The position numbers and the translations under genes are program-made. Shown here piece by piece: positions 46,346 to 56,849 of a stretch of 64,000 bases of DNA. How positions within the stretch are numbered: position 1 is the stretch's first letter; the number at the start of each line of letters is the position of its first letter. The notes beneath the pieces were generated by a model that was not told the origin of the DNA, did no database searches, and saw only the letters and a list, made by a program, of their open reading frames with translations. Source of the DNA: Fremontodendron californicum (Eukaryota; Streptophyta; Magnoliopsida; Malvales; Malvaceae); contig JAULJL010000001.1 in assembly GCA_030761205.1 (NCBI GenBank), positions 42,263,645 through 42,327,644 on the forward strand, written 5' to 3'.

Positions 46346-48285
46346 TAGTAGTCTCACAGCCCACAGCAAAGTCCCTAGCTGGGGGGAAAAACAAAAAGAA
46401 ATCCCCAGTACTTCTATTTGCTCCTGTAAATTTGCCCAATATTGCTTCACAGTAAAACAAATCTTTTTCTCCTTTCTTTTGAAATTAACAGTTACACACT
46501 ACTGTCATTGCACAATGTAGTCGAATCATATATAACTTCGAAGCTAGATTTTTTGACCCCTTTGGATCATTTTTTCTTGTATTTAGACAATGGAGAAAAC
46601 TGAAACTGATGAATCTGTAATTAATTTGTCTGCATATTTGTTTTCCAATTCAAGCTTTCATGTCAGCCCTCAATTTCTTGCCTAAATCAGGGTGACTGAC
46701 TCAACCCAAAATGAAAAGATGGTCAATTTATATGATGAAGCCTTCAATATTTTTATGCAACGCGTTACAAAGCCCAAAGCAATGGGGTACATCGAGAAAT
46801 TAAAGTTAGAAACCATAACTTTGATTCACATTTGAGAAGTGGTCAACCACTCTAAAATCCCTAAAATTTTATAATGAAGTTATTCTAGAAGGCAGCTTAA
46901 AGCTGATTTAGTACTATAAATATAGAAGCTACCAATGTGCATATTAGTCAACAGAAATCACAAATTTATACCTACACACGTGTCAATAATGATCCAATCT
47001 GGAAAAAGAAAATTTAATGATAACTCAATCATTTAACAATTACTACAAGTTTTTTGGGGAGTTTTGAATGAATAGATATTTTCCCTATTTTTTATTTCGT
47101 TTGGTGTTCTTTTCATTACAATTTTGTCATTTGATCAATTAATTAATTAATATTAAAATTAATCTAACATAAATACTTGTCATAAAATTATTGAAAAGAT
47201 ACCAATGAAAACACCAAAAAAAAGACAGAAGATATCTATTCGTTTTGAATAACTTTTATTTGAATTTGATTATGATAATAATAAACAGCTAATATATAAG
47301 ATATGATGCAATCACTTTGTGAAAGAATAAAAAGCTTGTTTACCAATGAAGAGCCATGCATAAATATTAAGAGATTTTTTTTTTTTCAAGGGAAATGACT
47401 ATTTCTGAAATTAAAAAAGAAGAAAAAAGAACTGAGTGATAAAAGATAGAAAGTGAAAGAAGAAAAAAGATTGTTTCTGGCTTGGAATTTCAATCACTTT
47501 GTGAGTCTTTAGATATTCTTTTACCCTTTTGCAAGTTAGCGAGATTGTAATCTTTACCAAAGAGTCTATTTTTTTTCCACTTTTTGTTTTTTTGTATCTC
47601 TTTAACATCCTAAGACAATATTCACTCTTTTTAATCTTTCAAACTTTTGTTCTGTTTTGGTACTTTCACTTTAAATGTTACAACTTGAACAACATCAGCC
47701 AACCAAAGTGGAAGTGGTAATAAAAACAGAAAAGAGTTAAAATTAACAAAAAAAATCACTTTTTTTTTCACTTTTCTTTAAGCTTTCAACAAAGGAAGCT
47801 TGCTTTGTTTTTTTAGGGGGTCTTCTAGTGGAAGAATTAGAAGAACCCCACATGTAAAAGTAAAAGCTTTCAAATATTTAGGAGAAAAAAAATTTTAAGG
47901 TGAAATTCCCATTTGGATTTGATGAATCTTCTTCAATCCCTTTGGGGTTATGACAAAAATTCATCAATTTTGACGCTTTCTTCATGTTGACTTTGAATTT
48001 GCGTACAGTTGAAGAACACCTCTTTTCTTAGCTTATTTGTTTTCCATCCTTTCCCATGTTAAAACTTAAATGATTTCTTAAACAAAATTCTTCAACTTTT
48101 AAAAAGAATTTTTTTGAGGGCTTTGAGTGTGGTAGATTCTTCTTTGGAGCCAAATAAATAAAGGGTGCCACTGTTCTTCCTTGTTCATTGCATTCTTGAA
48201 TACATTATTCATTTTTATATACAAAAGAGAAAGACTGAAAAAAAGAAAAAGAAAAGAAAGAAAAGGGTGATAGGGGGGGGGGGAA
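46346..48285. other. Spacer between the 5-phosphatase and DA1-type genes
   Basis: The first 250 bases are probably 3' UTR of the 5-phosphatase. The rest is AT-rich without a supported gene, ending in the purine-rich promoter region of the DA1-type gene (AAAGAAAAAG and a G-run at 48273-48283). Confidence 0.45.
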
Positions 48286-48292
48286 TATATAG
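48286..48292 (+). promoter_or_regulatory. Possible TATA box of the DA1-type gene
   Basis: ATATATAG just after an unusual run of ten or so G residues (about 48274-48283). It is followed by a leader whose GAG|GTGAGT at 48407/48408 is a strong splice donor for a 5' UTR intron. Confidence 0.45.
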
Positions 48293-48407
48293 CTTTATAG
48301 GACTGAAATAATTGTAACTTTTTTGGTTAATTTTGAGATCTTATCTGATCTAGCTCTCTTCTGCAGTCTTCTTCCACCCTTTGCTGCAGATTATTGATTT
48401 GTTTGAG

Positions 48408-49153
48408 GTGAGTCATTTCTCCACTTGTTTGATTCTTTACCTTTTGTTCTTTTAGAACCTGCAATTCAGTTGTTAAATGTCATGAATTTTATGTGCATCG
48501 TGAGCTGGAAAGAATCTATTTTTTTCCCCTTCTCTTTCTCTTTCTTTCTGTCTCTTTATATTCACTTGGTCTGGCGAGAAATTTGATGCTTTTCACTCAT
48601 TTTTAGCTTAAGCATTCTGGAGTAGAACAATGCCAGGTGGGTGATTTTGATTGCTATTGTTTATACCGGTTTGACTTGCTTGCATTGATGACAAATGCAG
48701 CTGAATTGATTTAACCTATTGTAGGCAATTGAGGTTTGTTATCAATTATGTTTGAAGTATGAACCCCTGTTATTTAAACAAACAATAGTTTATCTGCCTA
48801 GCTATAGAGTCATGTTAACTTCTTGCTTCTAGGCTGCTTTTAATTCACTTTGATTATATTCTTTAGGAACTGGTTTAGGCTCAATAAAATGACATTGACT
48901 AGCTTTTTCTCCCATTATGTTATTTGCTGCGTTTTAATAATCTTCTTAGAATGGTAAAGCTTGTGTCAAGCTGTGTTCATTGATGATTCTTCACTTAAAG
49001 TGTACATTTCTACCATTTATCTAAGCATGAATTGTTAACTTGCTTCATTTTGGCCAGGCCTATATTCTGAATTTACTACATTTAAAATATATATATATTT
49101 AGATTTCGCAATATCGTTGTGTTTATTTGCTTCAATTTATGTTCTATTTGCAG
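48408..49153 (+). other. Intron in the 5' UTR of the DA1-type gene
   Basis: Donor GAG|GTGAGTC and acceptor TCTATTTGCAG|GCAAACC frame a 746-base intron ending 38 bases before the start codon at 49192. The coding frame does not extend upstream of the ATG, so the exon before it is untranslated. Leader introns are common in this plant family of genes and often raise expression. Confidence 0.6.
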
Positions 49154-49191
49154 GCAAACCTTATTGATATGAGCAGATAACATTCTACATT

Positions 49192-52100
49192 ATGGATTGG
49201 ATTAAAAAAATATTTAAGGGCTGTGCGCATAAATCTCCAGAGGGACATTATCATGGACATTATTCGGAGGATCCTCAATTTTATGCACCTTCTGGCACAT
49301 GGGTATCTATAACTGTTACTGTTTCTTCACTTTTCTTTCTATAATATTGCTATTTCTATGTTCTCAACTTTTTTGATGATTTGATCCCATCCTACTTCCT
49401 ATAATGCTGCTGATGGTACATACATAAGGTCTTATCACTTAATGGCTTTGGCTAGGTTGCATAGTAGACTTGTTACAAATTAGATTATGAAGCATGGGTT
49501 GCATCGAAGGATGCTTTCTTACACAAATAGGTCATTTGGAGTATTTCAGTTAGTTTAATTAGCTTCTAATATGTTTTCTATGTTATATCTTGTTCTCAAC
49601 CTTGAATGTAGGATGCGTGGCAGGAGCATGAGAATGAAGAGATAGATCGTGCTACTGCCCTATCCCTTCTAGAGAAAAGGCAGAATGGGAGAAAGGTAAT
49701 CGGTGAGTAGCATGTCTACCTGATGTTAACTTGAATGTTCTTGTCAGCTGTACTTAATGACATCAGCCAATTAGTTGCCAATAAAATATTCTTTTTCTTT
49801 CCTACTTATTCTTATAATCTAACATGCCATAGTTTGAAGTATTAAGTTTCTCAAATTATTGGCTAGATGATGAATCTCAACTAGAGGACGATGAGCAACT
49901 TGCGAGAGCTATACAAGAAAGCTTGAACTTTGAACCTCCTCCCCAATTTGAAAATGCTAATACGTATCAACCTATCCCAGTTCATTTTCCGATGGGATAC
50001 AGGTATATAATATGTCCTTAGCTACTATTTCATAGCAGCTCATTTAATTAGGGCTTAAATATGGATTTATCTTTGAGCTTTTCTTTTCCTGGAAATTTAT
50101 GCTATAATGGCTTTCCTTGGCATCAATTATGCTGCATTTCATTCAAAGATCTGTTGCTATACCTTAGAGTTCTGCTCCCATGACTAAATTATTCTTTTTT
50201 TGGTAGGATTTGTGCTGGTTGCAATACTGAGATTGGTCATGGAAGATTTCTAAATTGCCTCAGTGCATTTTGGCATCCAGACTGTTTCCGTTGTCATGCT
50301 TGCAACCTCCCAATTTCTGATTATGAGGTACAAATTTACGTTCTTTATAGACTTTTTGGTGTCTATCAATGTTGCCATCTGTAGTTCCTTCACTAGATGT
50401 TTGATTGATGAATAAGCTAATTTAGATGTATACTTTCTTCTGTAGTTCTCTATGTCTGGGAATTACCGTTTTCATAAATCTTGCTACAAGGAGTGCTACC
50501 ATCCGAAATGTGATGTCTGCAACCACTTTGTAAGCTTTTTTCTTGCATCAGGTTTATGTCTATTTATTAGAAATTTGTGTTGTTTGTAATTCATTCAATG
50601 CATAAACGTTCAAGACTGGATTATTTATGATTTGCAGCATATTTCTGTGCATTTATATATGTCAATAACGAACTTATAGTAATGCCAAATCACGAGTGTG
50701 TTCTTCAGTTTTTATTACCTAATAATGAATTCCAAGTGCTAAATAAACCTAAAACCTGAAGGTCATACAAGTGCGTATGAATGTCATGTAATAGAGTCTT
50801 GTGCAGATCTGAATTAGATCTGGCAATATTGGACACGACACGAACACGATACGGAAAAAATAACTAAAACACGACACGAAAAAGAAACACGACACAACAT
50901 GAATACACGAATATGTCAAAATCTATATAACACAAATTATTAACATGTCAAAATTTTTATTAATATAAAACACCTGAAACACGATTATGACACGAGCAAA
51001 TACACGAACACGACACGGATACACGAATTACCAGCTCTAGATCTGATGGCATAAAAGTTTGATGTCCTTGGATGCAGTTCCTAGTTTTAATGATGGAAAG
51101 TAGTAGAAGGGAACTTGGAATTCCAAATGAAACTATGGGAAACCTCTATATGTATATCATGTTGAAATCTTCTGTTATATACTGTTTTTTTAAGTAGTTT
51201 TGAAACAAAAGAAAGTAAATCTACTGTTCTTATGCACATCACTCATTGCTAGTTGGTGTTGTCTTTTGGGATGTATACTTTTGACAGATTCCAACAAACC
51301 CTGCTGGTCTTATTGAATATAGGGCACATCCTTTTTGGATCCAAAAGTACTGCCCTTCTCATGAACATGATGGTACTCCACGATGCTGCAGCTGTGAGCG
51401 AATGGAGGTGAGTATGATGAAACGCGCACATCTTTCTAAGCGTATTTAAGATTCCAAAGTAAAAGCTTGGCTACTATTTCTGAAGAAGAAGAAGAAGAAA
51501 AGTTTGAAAGCATGACATATTTGCTCATCATATGCAGCCACAAGACACAGGATATATTGCCCTTAATGACGGACGGAAGCTCTGCCTGGAGTGTCTGGAC
51601 TCTGCAGTTATGCGTACCAAGGAATGCAAGCCCCTTTATCTGGATATAAAAGAATTTTACGAAGGTTTAAATATGAAAGTGGAGCAGCAAGTTCCATTAC
51701 TCCTGGTTGAAAGGCAAGCTCTGAATGAAGCCAGAGAGGGAGAAAAGAATGTAAGGGCAAAAATGCTGAAATAATGTCATCAAAATTAATTTCTAGGATT
51801 GTTCTCCTTAGTCCTTAGCTATATACGATGTTTGGCGATAATATCTGTTTTCAATCTTGTCTGACTGCTATTGAAACACTGTGGGCATGCTTCTGCTTTT
51901 AGATGTCATGGAAATACCATGTTGACTGCATAATAGAAATTCTTGCAAGCTATTGTTTGTCTCTTCATTATATTCTATGATTGCATTCTAAAATTCTTGT
52001 CTTGGTCAGGGCCATTATCATATGCCAGAGACTAGAGGACTCTGCCTTTCTGAGGAACAAACTGTCAGCACTGTAAGAATATTCGAAATTCTCTTTTGCT

Positions 52101-53402
52101 TTAGTGTTTGATAACTTGAAAATTTTCATTGGTGGTTTTTATATTGCTAAAAGTTTATACTATCTTCAACCTGAAATCATCAGATTCTGAGGCGACCAAG
52201 ATTTGGCACAGGAAATCGAGCCATGGACATGATAACAGAGCCCTACAAATTGACGCGTAGATGTGAGGTGACTGCAATTCTCATTTTATATGGCCTGCCA
52301 AGGTACTATTTTACATAATTGCCTTTACATACGTATAAATAGGTTGCCATATAATCAAACAATTTTCAATGACATCTAAATAAAGACTCAGTACAGATTA
52401 TTTAGATGTTGAAGAAGGGACAAAAATAAATTTTTACAGTACTTGCTTGCGGCTCAGCAATTTCATGTTTGTTATCCCATTAATCTACATAAATGATGTG
52501 GGGAAAAAGAAAAAAAATTTAGATCAGATTAATCATAATTACTTCAGACCTGAAGTCATGTTTGCCTTGATTCTTAAGGACAGTTGAAGGGCAGGCAGCC
52601 CCAGAAAAGAAGATCAATGAAAAGATGCTGTCAGGTTCTAAAGTTATCATGATGTCTATAGTTTAAAAAGCAATGGAGTGAATTGAATTAAGGGTAAAGG
52701 AGAATAGAAAAAAGTGATGAAGTCAATGGGGACTGAATGAAAGAATTGTAGTTCTAATAGCCTCTTCTTTGTCTTTCTAATTTCTAAAAACCTCCATGCC
52801 CTTTTTGAGAACCTTGCATATTTGTAGCAGATGATGCTAACTTTGATGTTGCTCTTAGTACTGCAAGTTTATAAGTAATGCTGATGTATTTGATGCAAAA
52901 TTGAATTTTTTTTTTTTTTTTTTTTGATTATGTAGGTTACTGACTGGGTCAATCTTAGCCCATGAGATGATGCATGCATGGATGAGACTTCAAGGTGCTT
53001 TCCTTCCCATCATAATATGTAGGAAAAAAGAAGTGTTTCTTTTTCCCCTATCTGTAGACTGACACATATGCCACTTGTTCGTCAGGTTTCCGGACTCTTA
53101 GTCAGGATGTTGAGGAGGGTATTTGTCAGGTGTTAGCACACATGTGGTTACTTACGCAGCTCGAATCTGCTTCAAGCAGCAATGTTGCATCGACTTCATC
53201 CTCCTCCGCTTCGAGTAGATTAAAAAAGGGCAAAAGACCTGAATTTGAGAGGAAGCTCTGGGAGTTCTTCAAGCATCAAATTGAATCAGACACTTCCCCT
53301 GTATATGGAGATGGTTTCAGAGCAGGCCATCAGGCAGTATATAAATATGGTCTTGCAAGAACCCTTGAACATATTCGGATGACTGGGAGGTTTCCTTACT
53401 GA
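49192..53402 (+). CDS. DA1: DA1-type ubiquitin-activated peptidase (LIM and UIM domains)
   Basis: Eleven exons: 49192-49302, 49612-49702, 49867-50002, 50207-50327, 50446-50529, 51288-51407, 51538-51750, 52010-52072, 52184-52302, 52936-52994 and 53086-53402 (477 residues). DA1 proteins limit organ and seed size: they bind ubiquitin, are activated by E3 ligases such as Big Brother, and cleave growth regulators. Seen in order: MDWIKKIFKGCAHK; two ubiquitin-interacting motifs (EEIDRATALSLLEKRQ; DEQLARAIQESLNF); a LIM zinc domain (CAGCNTEIGHGRFLNC...CDVC, from about 115); a LIM-like Cys-rich stretch (YCPSHEHDGTPRCCSCERME); and the DA1 peptidase domain with zinc ligands HEMMH at 329-333 and EEGICQVLAHMW. 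The C-terminus HIRMTGRFPY is typical. It resembles Arabidopsis DA1 more than DAR1 in the peptidase half, but its N-terminal linker is shorter (DA1 is about 530 residues). Intron 5 contains a hAT MITE. Confidence 0.94.
50815..51039. mobile_element. hAT MITE rich in ACACGA motifs, in a DA1-gene intron
   Basis: The 225-bp element begins TAGATCTGGCAAT and ends with the complement of TAGAGCTGGTAAT (11 of 13). The flanks are GATCTGAAT (50806-50814) and GATCTGAT (51040-51047), an 8-bp duplication with a one-base slip. Both arms are built of GACACGACACGAACACGA-type motifs around an AT-rich core. There is no coding frame. It lies in the intron 50530-51287. Confidence 0.75.
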
Positions 53403-55697
53403 AATCCCAAATTCTCAAAACACGTTTCCCTATTCTTTCAAAGAGTTAAAGCTCGGCCTTTTCCTATTAGAACCAAAGGCCCCAAGCACATAGGATCATA
53501 TTTCTATAGAGTAGGTTTTAGAAGTACTACTAATTGTCATTCCTTGTGGCTGTCTGTGCCATTCTTCATTTTTATAAATTAGTTAATTTTTAAACCTGTG
53601 TTTCCCTCTGTTTGTTGCATGTTTCCAGGAAATTACTATATCTCTTAAGTTAGTTCCCACTCTACAATTAGCTTGACTTCAAAATTAATCAGATTCTATA
53701 ATAACCTTACCATGGGTCCTATCTAAGTACGTCTGCTTGAATTTCCTGGGTAGTTTTATTGAGCATTTATGCATAAAGTGAAAACAATGATTAGTAATAG
53801 GAAGCAGAAAAGGAACTGATTTATGGTGAAAGTTATAAAGAAGATCGTGATTTGCTGATTAGAGAAGGAATTTGAAGAATTCTAGTTGCTGCCTGGTGGG
53901 ATTAATGTTAGAATAAACGAGTTCAAGGATTATACAAAAATACGATAAATTAGAGTTAGTTTACTCAAATAGCAACACCCTAGGTAGGCTACAAATATTT
54001 TCCGACTCCTTGCTGTAAATTTTCCTCTGAGTTGCTTCATTAGTTTAATAATCATGCAATTGTTACGTCCATTATCAGCCTGGCCTAAGGTTCAAAGCAA
54101 CGTTAAACTCGTTGCAGGTCCAAACATCTACTTTCCCTCAACCTCACCAAAGTCCATATCCATATAACTTAAAACACTATCAACAAATCCTATTAGCAAG
54201 AGTACAATAATGTATCCAGAATTCCAGATTTTACCTGTTTTTTATGTTCAATACAAATGATTTCTTTCTCTTTCAAAGGAAGGTTCTTAAGACCCCAGTT
54301 CAATTAGTTTAGTCCCTAGTTTACTTATAAAATATGCTGGCCCGTGACACAAGCTTGTTTGACATGACAAAATTTGACTGAATCCATAGAACAAAACCGT
54401 GAATCCAGACACTTTGTGGACTGAGACATAGCCACATAGGTCATAGGGTTTAAATAAATCAAGTTACAATATACTATTTGAATGATTGAAAATCTATTTC
54501 AGGTATTTCTTGTCTCTGTTTTTATCTCTCAGCATCATTGAAGCTTACAAGGACCGTTACCTTTGCCTGGTTTCTGGGGCAGGGGCCCGTCTGGGCGTGG
54601 AAATGACGGAAGATAAAGACTCCAGTAAGAATTAGTCAAGTCTCTAGTTCAACCATGACCAAATAGAAAAAAAGTTTTTTTAGAAGCATAGAATGACTTC
54701 TTCCATTACTGGGCCACAAACACAAACAGGTGCGGCTGGAACTATTACACCCCAGAAGGAGGAGCCTAGGAGGAAAAGGTAGCCAATCAGGCGTGGTCTT
54801 CTGGACAATTATGGTATTCATTTTCTTTAACAGCAATGGAGCCATCAATACACAGGAATCTAAGGATCCTTTGATTAAAAGTGGCGAAGGAAGAAGGAGC
54901 GTCTCGAATCAATTGATTCAACGGTAAATCATTCGGATTAATATTGGTTTAAAAAAATATTTTTAAAATATTATAAATAAAATTATAGATTATATAAATA
55001 TTTTTACTAATTATATAATTTAAAATTATGATATAAGAATTAAAAATATTTATTATCATTTACATAAAAAAAAATTAAAAATCTAAGTTTACAATTTTTT
55101 TATATTTTTTTTCAAGAAAAACAAAATTTTTAGTGAAAATGATAAAAACAAAATTACTAATTAGTATGCAAAAATTAAATTAGGAATGATTTAAAATTTA
55201 TTATTAATTAACCTATGTCAATAACAAATCTGCCAGGTCACCAGATTTTTAATAAACCTGACGGATCAATTCAAGTTTTTTTGAGTCAATTATAAAAATG
55301 ATTTGATTAAAAAATCGACCCGAGTTAAGGGTCAAATTACCAAATCAATTTGTCCGACTACCTGATCGATCCAAATTTAATAACTATGTCCATGCCAAGG
55401 CAAAAAATACATGTCATCTTTATTTTAAATTTTTTTTAAAAATATCACCTAAGCAAAACCAATATCATATCATCACGATTAATAACAATATCAGCAAATT
55501 TAACGGTACACATTTAACATATTTAACAACATGAGGAATTAAAATTCCAGTTCCCTCCATACATATTTTCAATTGAAAAATTAGCCACAAGCAGCTAGGT
55601 AGTGCCTATCTAATACAGACATTTAATTACGTAGCCCCTGGCCTCCGGGGGAAATTTATAGACTCTACTTATACTTTCTTTTTTCTTTTTTTTTTTC
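53403..55697. other. 3' UTR of the DA1-type gene and spacer
   Basis: The first 200-250 bases are probably 3' UTR. The rest has no supported gene. The stretch 54930-55390 (long A/T runs, then GACGGATCAATTCAAG and CCGACTACCTGATCGATCC) has the texture of a decayed transposable element, but I cannot define its ends. Confidence 0.4.
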
Positions 55698-56279
55698 CTA
55701 TGGTTCACCTTTCATCATTTGTTGAAATTCATGGAAGTCAAGAACTCCATTGCCATCAAGATCGAACACTCGAATCATGGCTACGCACTCTTCATACGAT
55801 TTCACATCCCCAAGACGACTAAGCATTTGCTGCAATCCCACTGGCGTGATGCACCCACAGCCTTTGTCAACTTCGTACATCTCGAACGCTCTTTTAATGT
55901 CATCGTCTCCCTCGTTATCTCCTTCCATCAACTTGATGAAGTCCTTGAATTCCAACAAGTTGTCGCCATTGTTGTCGAAATCTTTGATAACCCTTTGAGC
56001 TTCGTCTCTTGATATGTTGTCACCTATGGAAGCGAAGTAAGCACTGAGTTCCTCGCTTGAAATCTTCCCATCTCCATCACTGTCAAACCGACGAAAAACT
56101 TCTTGAAGCTCTTCTTCTTCTTTAGTAGTTTTATTAAGTATTATTGCTGCAGGGACAGTTGGTGATGGCGGCGGCAAGGAGGTTGAGGATTTGGATTTTG
56201 AGCCAAGGCGAGGAAGGCTTAACCTTAAACCCTTGTTGGAGAACCATTTGGTAGGCTTTGAAATACTAGCAATTGCCAT
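55698..56279 (-). CDS. CML41: Calmodulin-like EF-hand protein (CML41-like)
   Basis: A single exon of 193 residues. It is a calcium sensor without catalytic domains. A basic, Ser/Pro-rich N-terminal extension (KPTKWFSNKGLRLSLPRL, about residues 1-50) precedes four EF-hand positions. Loop 1 (66-77, DSDGDGKISSEE) is canonical; loop 2 (102-113, DNNGDNLLEFKD) is usable; loop 3 (136-147, EVDKGCGCITPV) lacks most calcium ligands; loop 4 (173-184, DLDGNGVLDFHE) is canonical. The degenerate third loop and the phrase GCGCITPVGLQQMLSRLG match Arabidopsis CML41, which also has this extension and acts at plasmodesmata during immunity; the location here is inferred. The frame is open upstream to 56324 but without an ATG, so the start is at 56279. 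A minus-strand TATATATG near 56350 could be its TATA element. Confidence 0.9.
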   Translation of the reverse strand: MAIASISKPTKWFSNKGLRLSLPRLGSKSKSSTSLPPPSPTVPAAIILNKTTKEEEELQEVFRRFDSDGDGKISSEELSAYFASIGDNISRDEAQRVIKDFDNNGDNLLEFKDFIKLMEGDNEGDDDIKRAFEMYEVDKGCGCITPVGLQQMLSRLGDVKSYEECVAMIRVFDLDGNGVLDFHEFQQMMKGEP

Positions 56280-56479
56280 GAAAACTACTTTAATTTGTTC
56301 AGGAAGGTAATTAACTTGAGCCAAGTTAATTGTACTCTATTATGTACATATATAATGTATGCTAGGAAAAGGAATAGTTTGGTCAGAATTTACCGTAGGA
56401 ATTTTCACATTGCTATGCAAATCTGTGAGCAAAGGGGAACATCGAGTCTTGCGTAGAAGTTGCGTGATTGGGAGATTAA

Positions 56480-56849
56480 GGATAGTTTAACATTACTATT
56501 GAAAAAAAGTTTGAGTTGAAAAAAATATATTTAAAAAATGTGGTGAAAAATTGTGATTTAAATTTTTTTAAGTGTTTAGCATTGTTGTGAAAAAAATATT
56601 GTAGAAAATTGAAATATCAAAAAAATATATGTTTAAAATAATAAAAGTGTAGAGATGTGAAGATAATAAAATTATTTTATCCAAAAGTCAGCTTTTAAAG
56701 TTCAAAAACTATATTTTTTGATTTTTTGATTCGGTTTTTCAAATTATGATTTTAATAGCAAAAATCAAATTTTTTATCTATTTAATATTGTAATAAAAAA
56801 TAATTTTTGATATCAAAAATTATGTTAAAAATAATACTAAACGAGACCT
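56480..56849. mobile_element. MITE-like repeat, copy B (uninterrupted)
   Basis: It aligns in the same orientation with 13552-14474 once the nested insertion there is removed. It begins GGATAGTTTAACATTACTATTG and ends near TAATACTAAACGAGACC; the complement of the end, GGTCTCGTTTAGTATTA, mirrors the start. It lies about 200 bases upstream of the CML41-like gene. Confidence 0.6.

Noticed and set aside
54930..55390. Possible large MITE with GGTTTAAAA-type ends
   Set aside because: The putative ends do not pair convincingly and I found no target duplication; left as undefined repeat texture.
56280..56324. N-terminal extension of the CML41-like protein
   Set aside because: The upstream frame begins at TTG rather than ATG, and the family starts near MAIASISKP; the ATG at 56279 is preferred.
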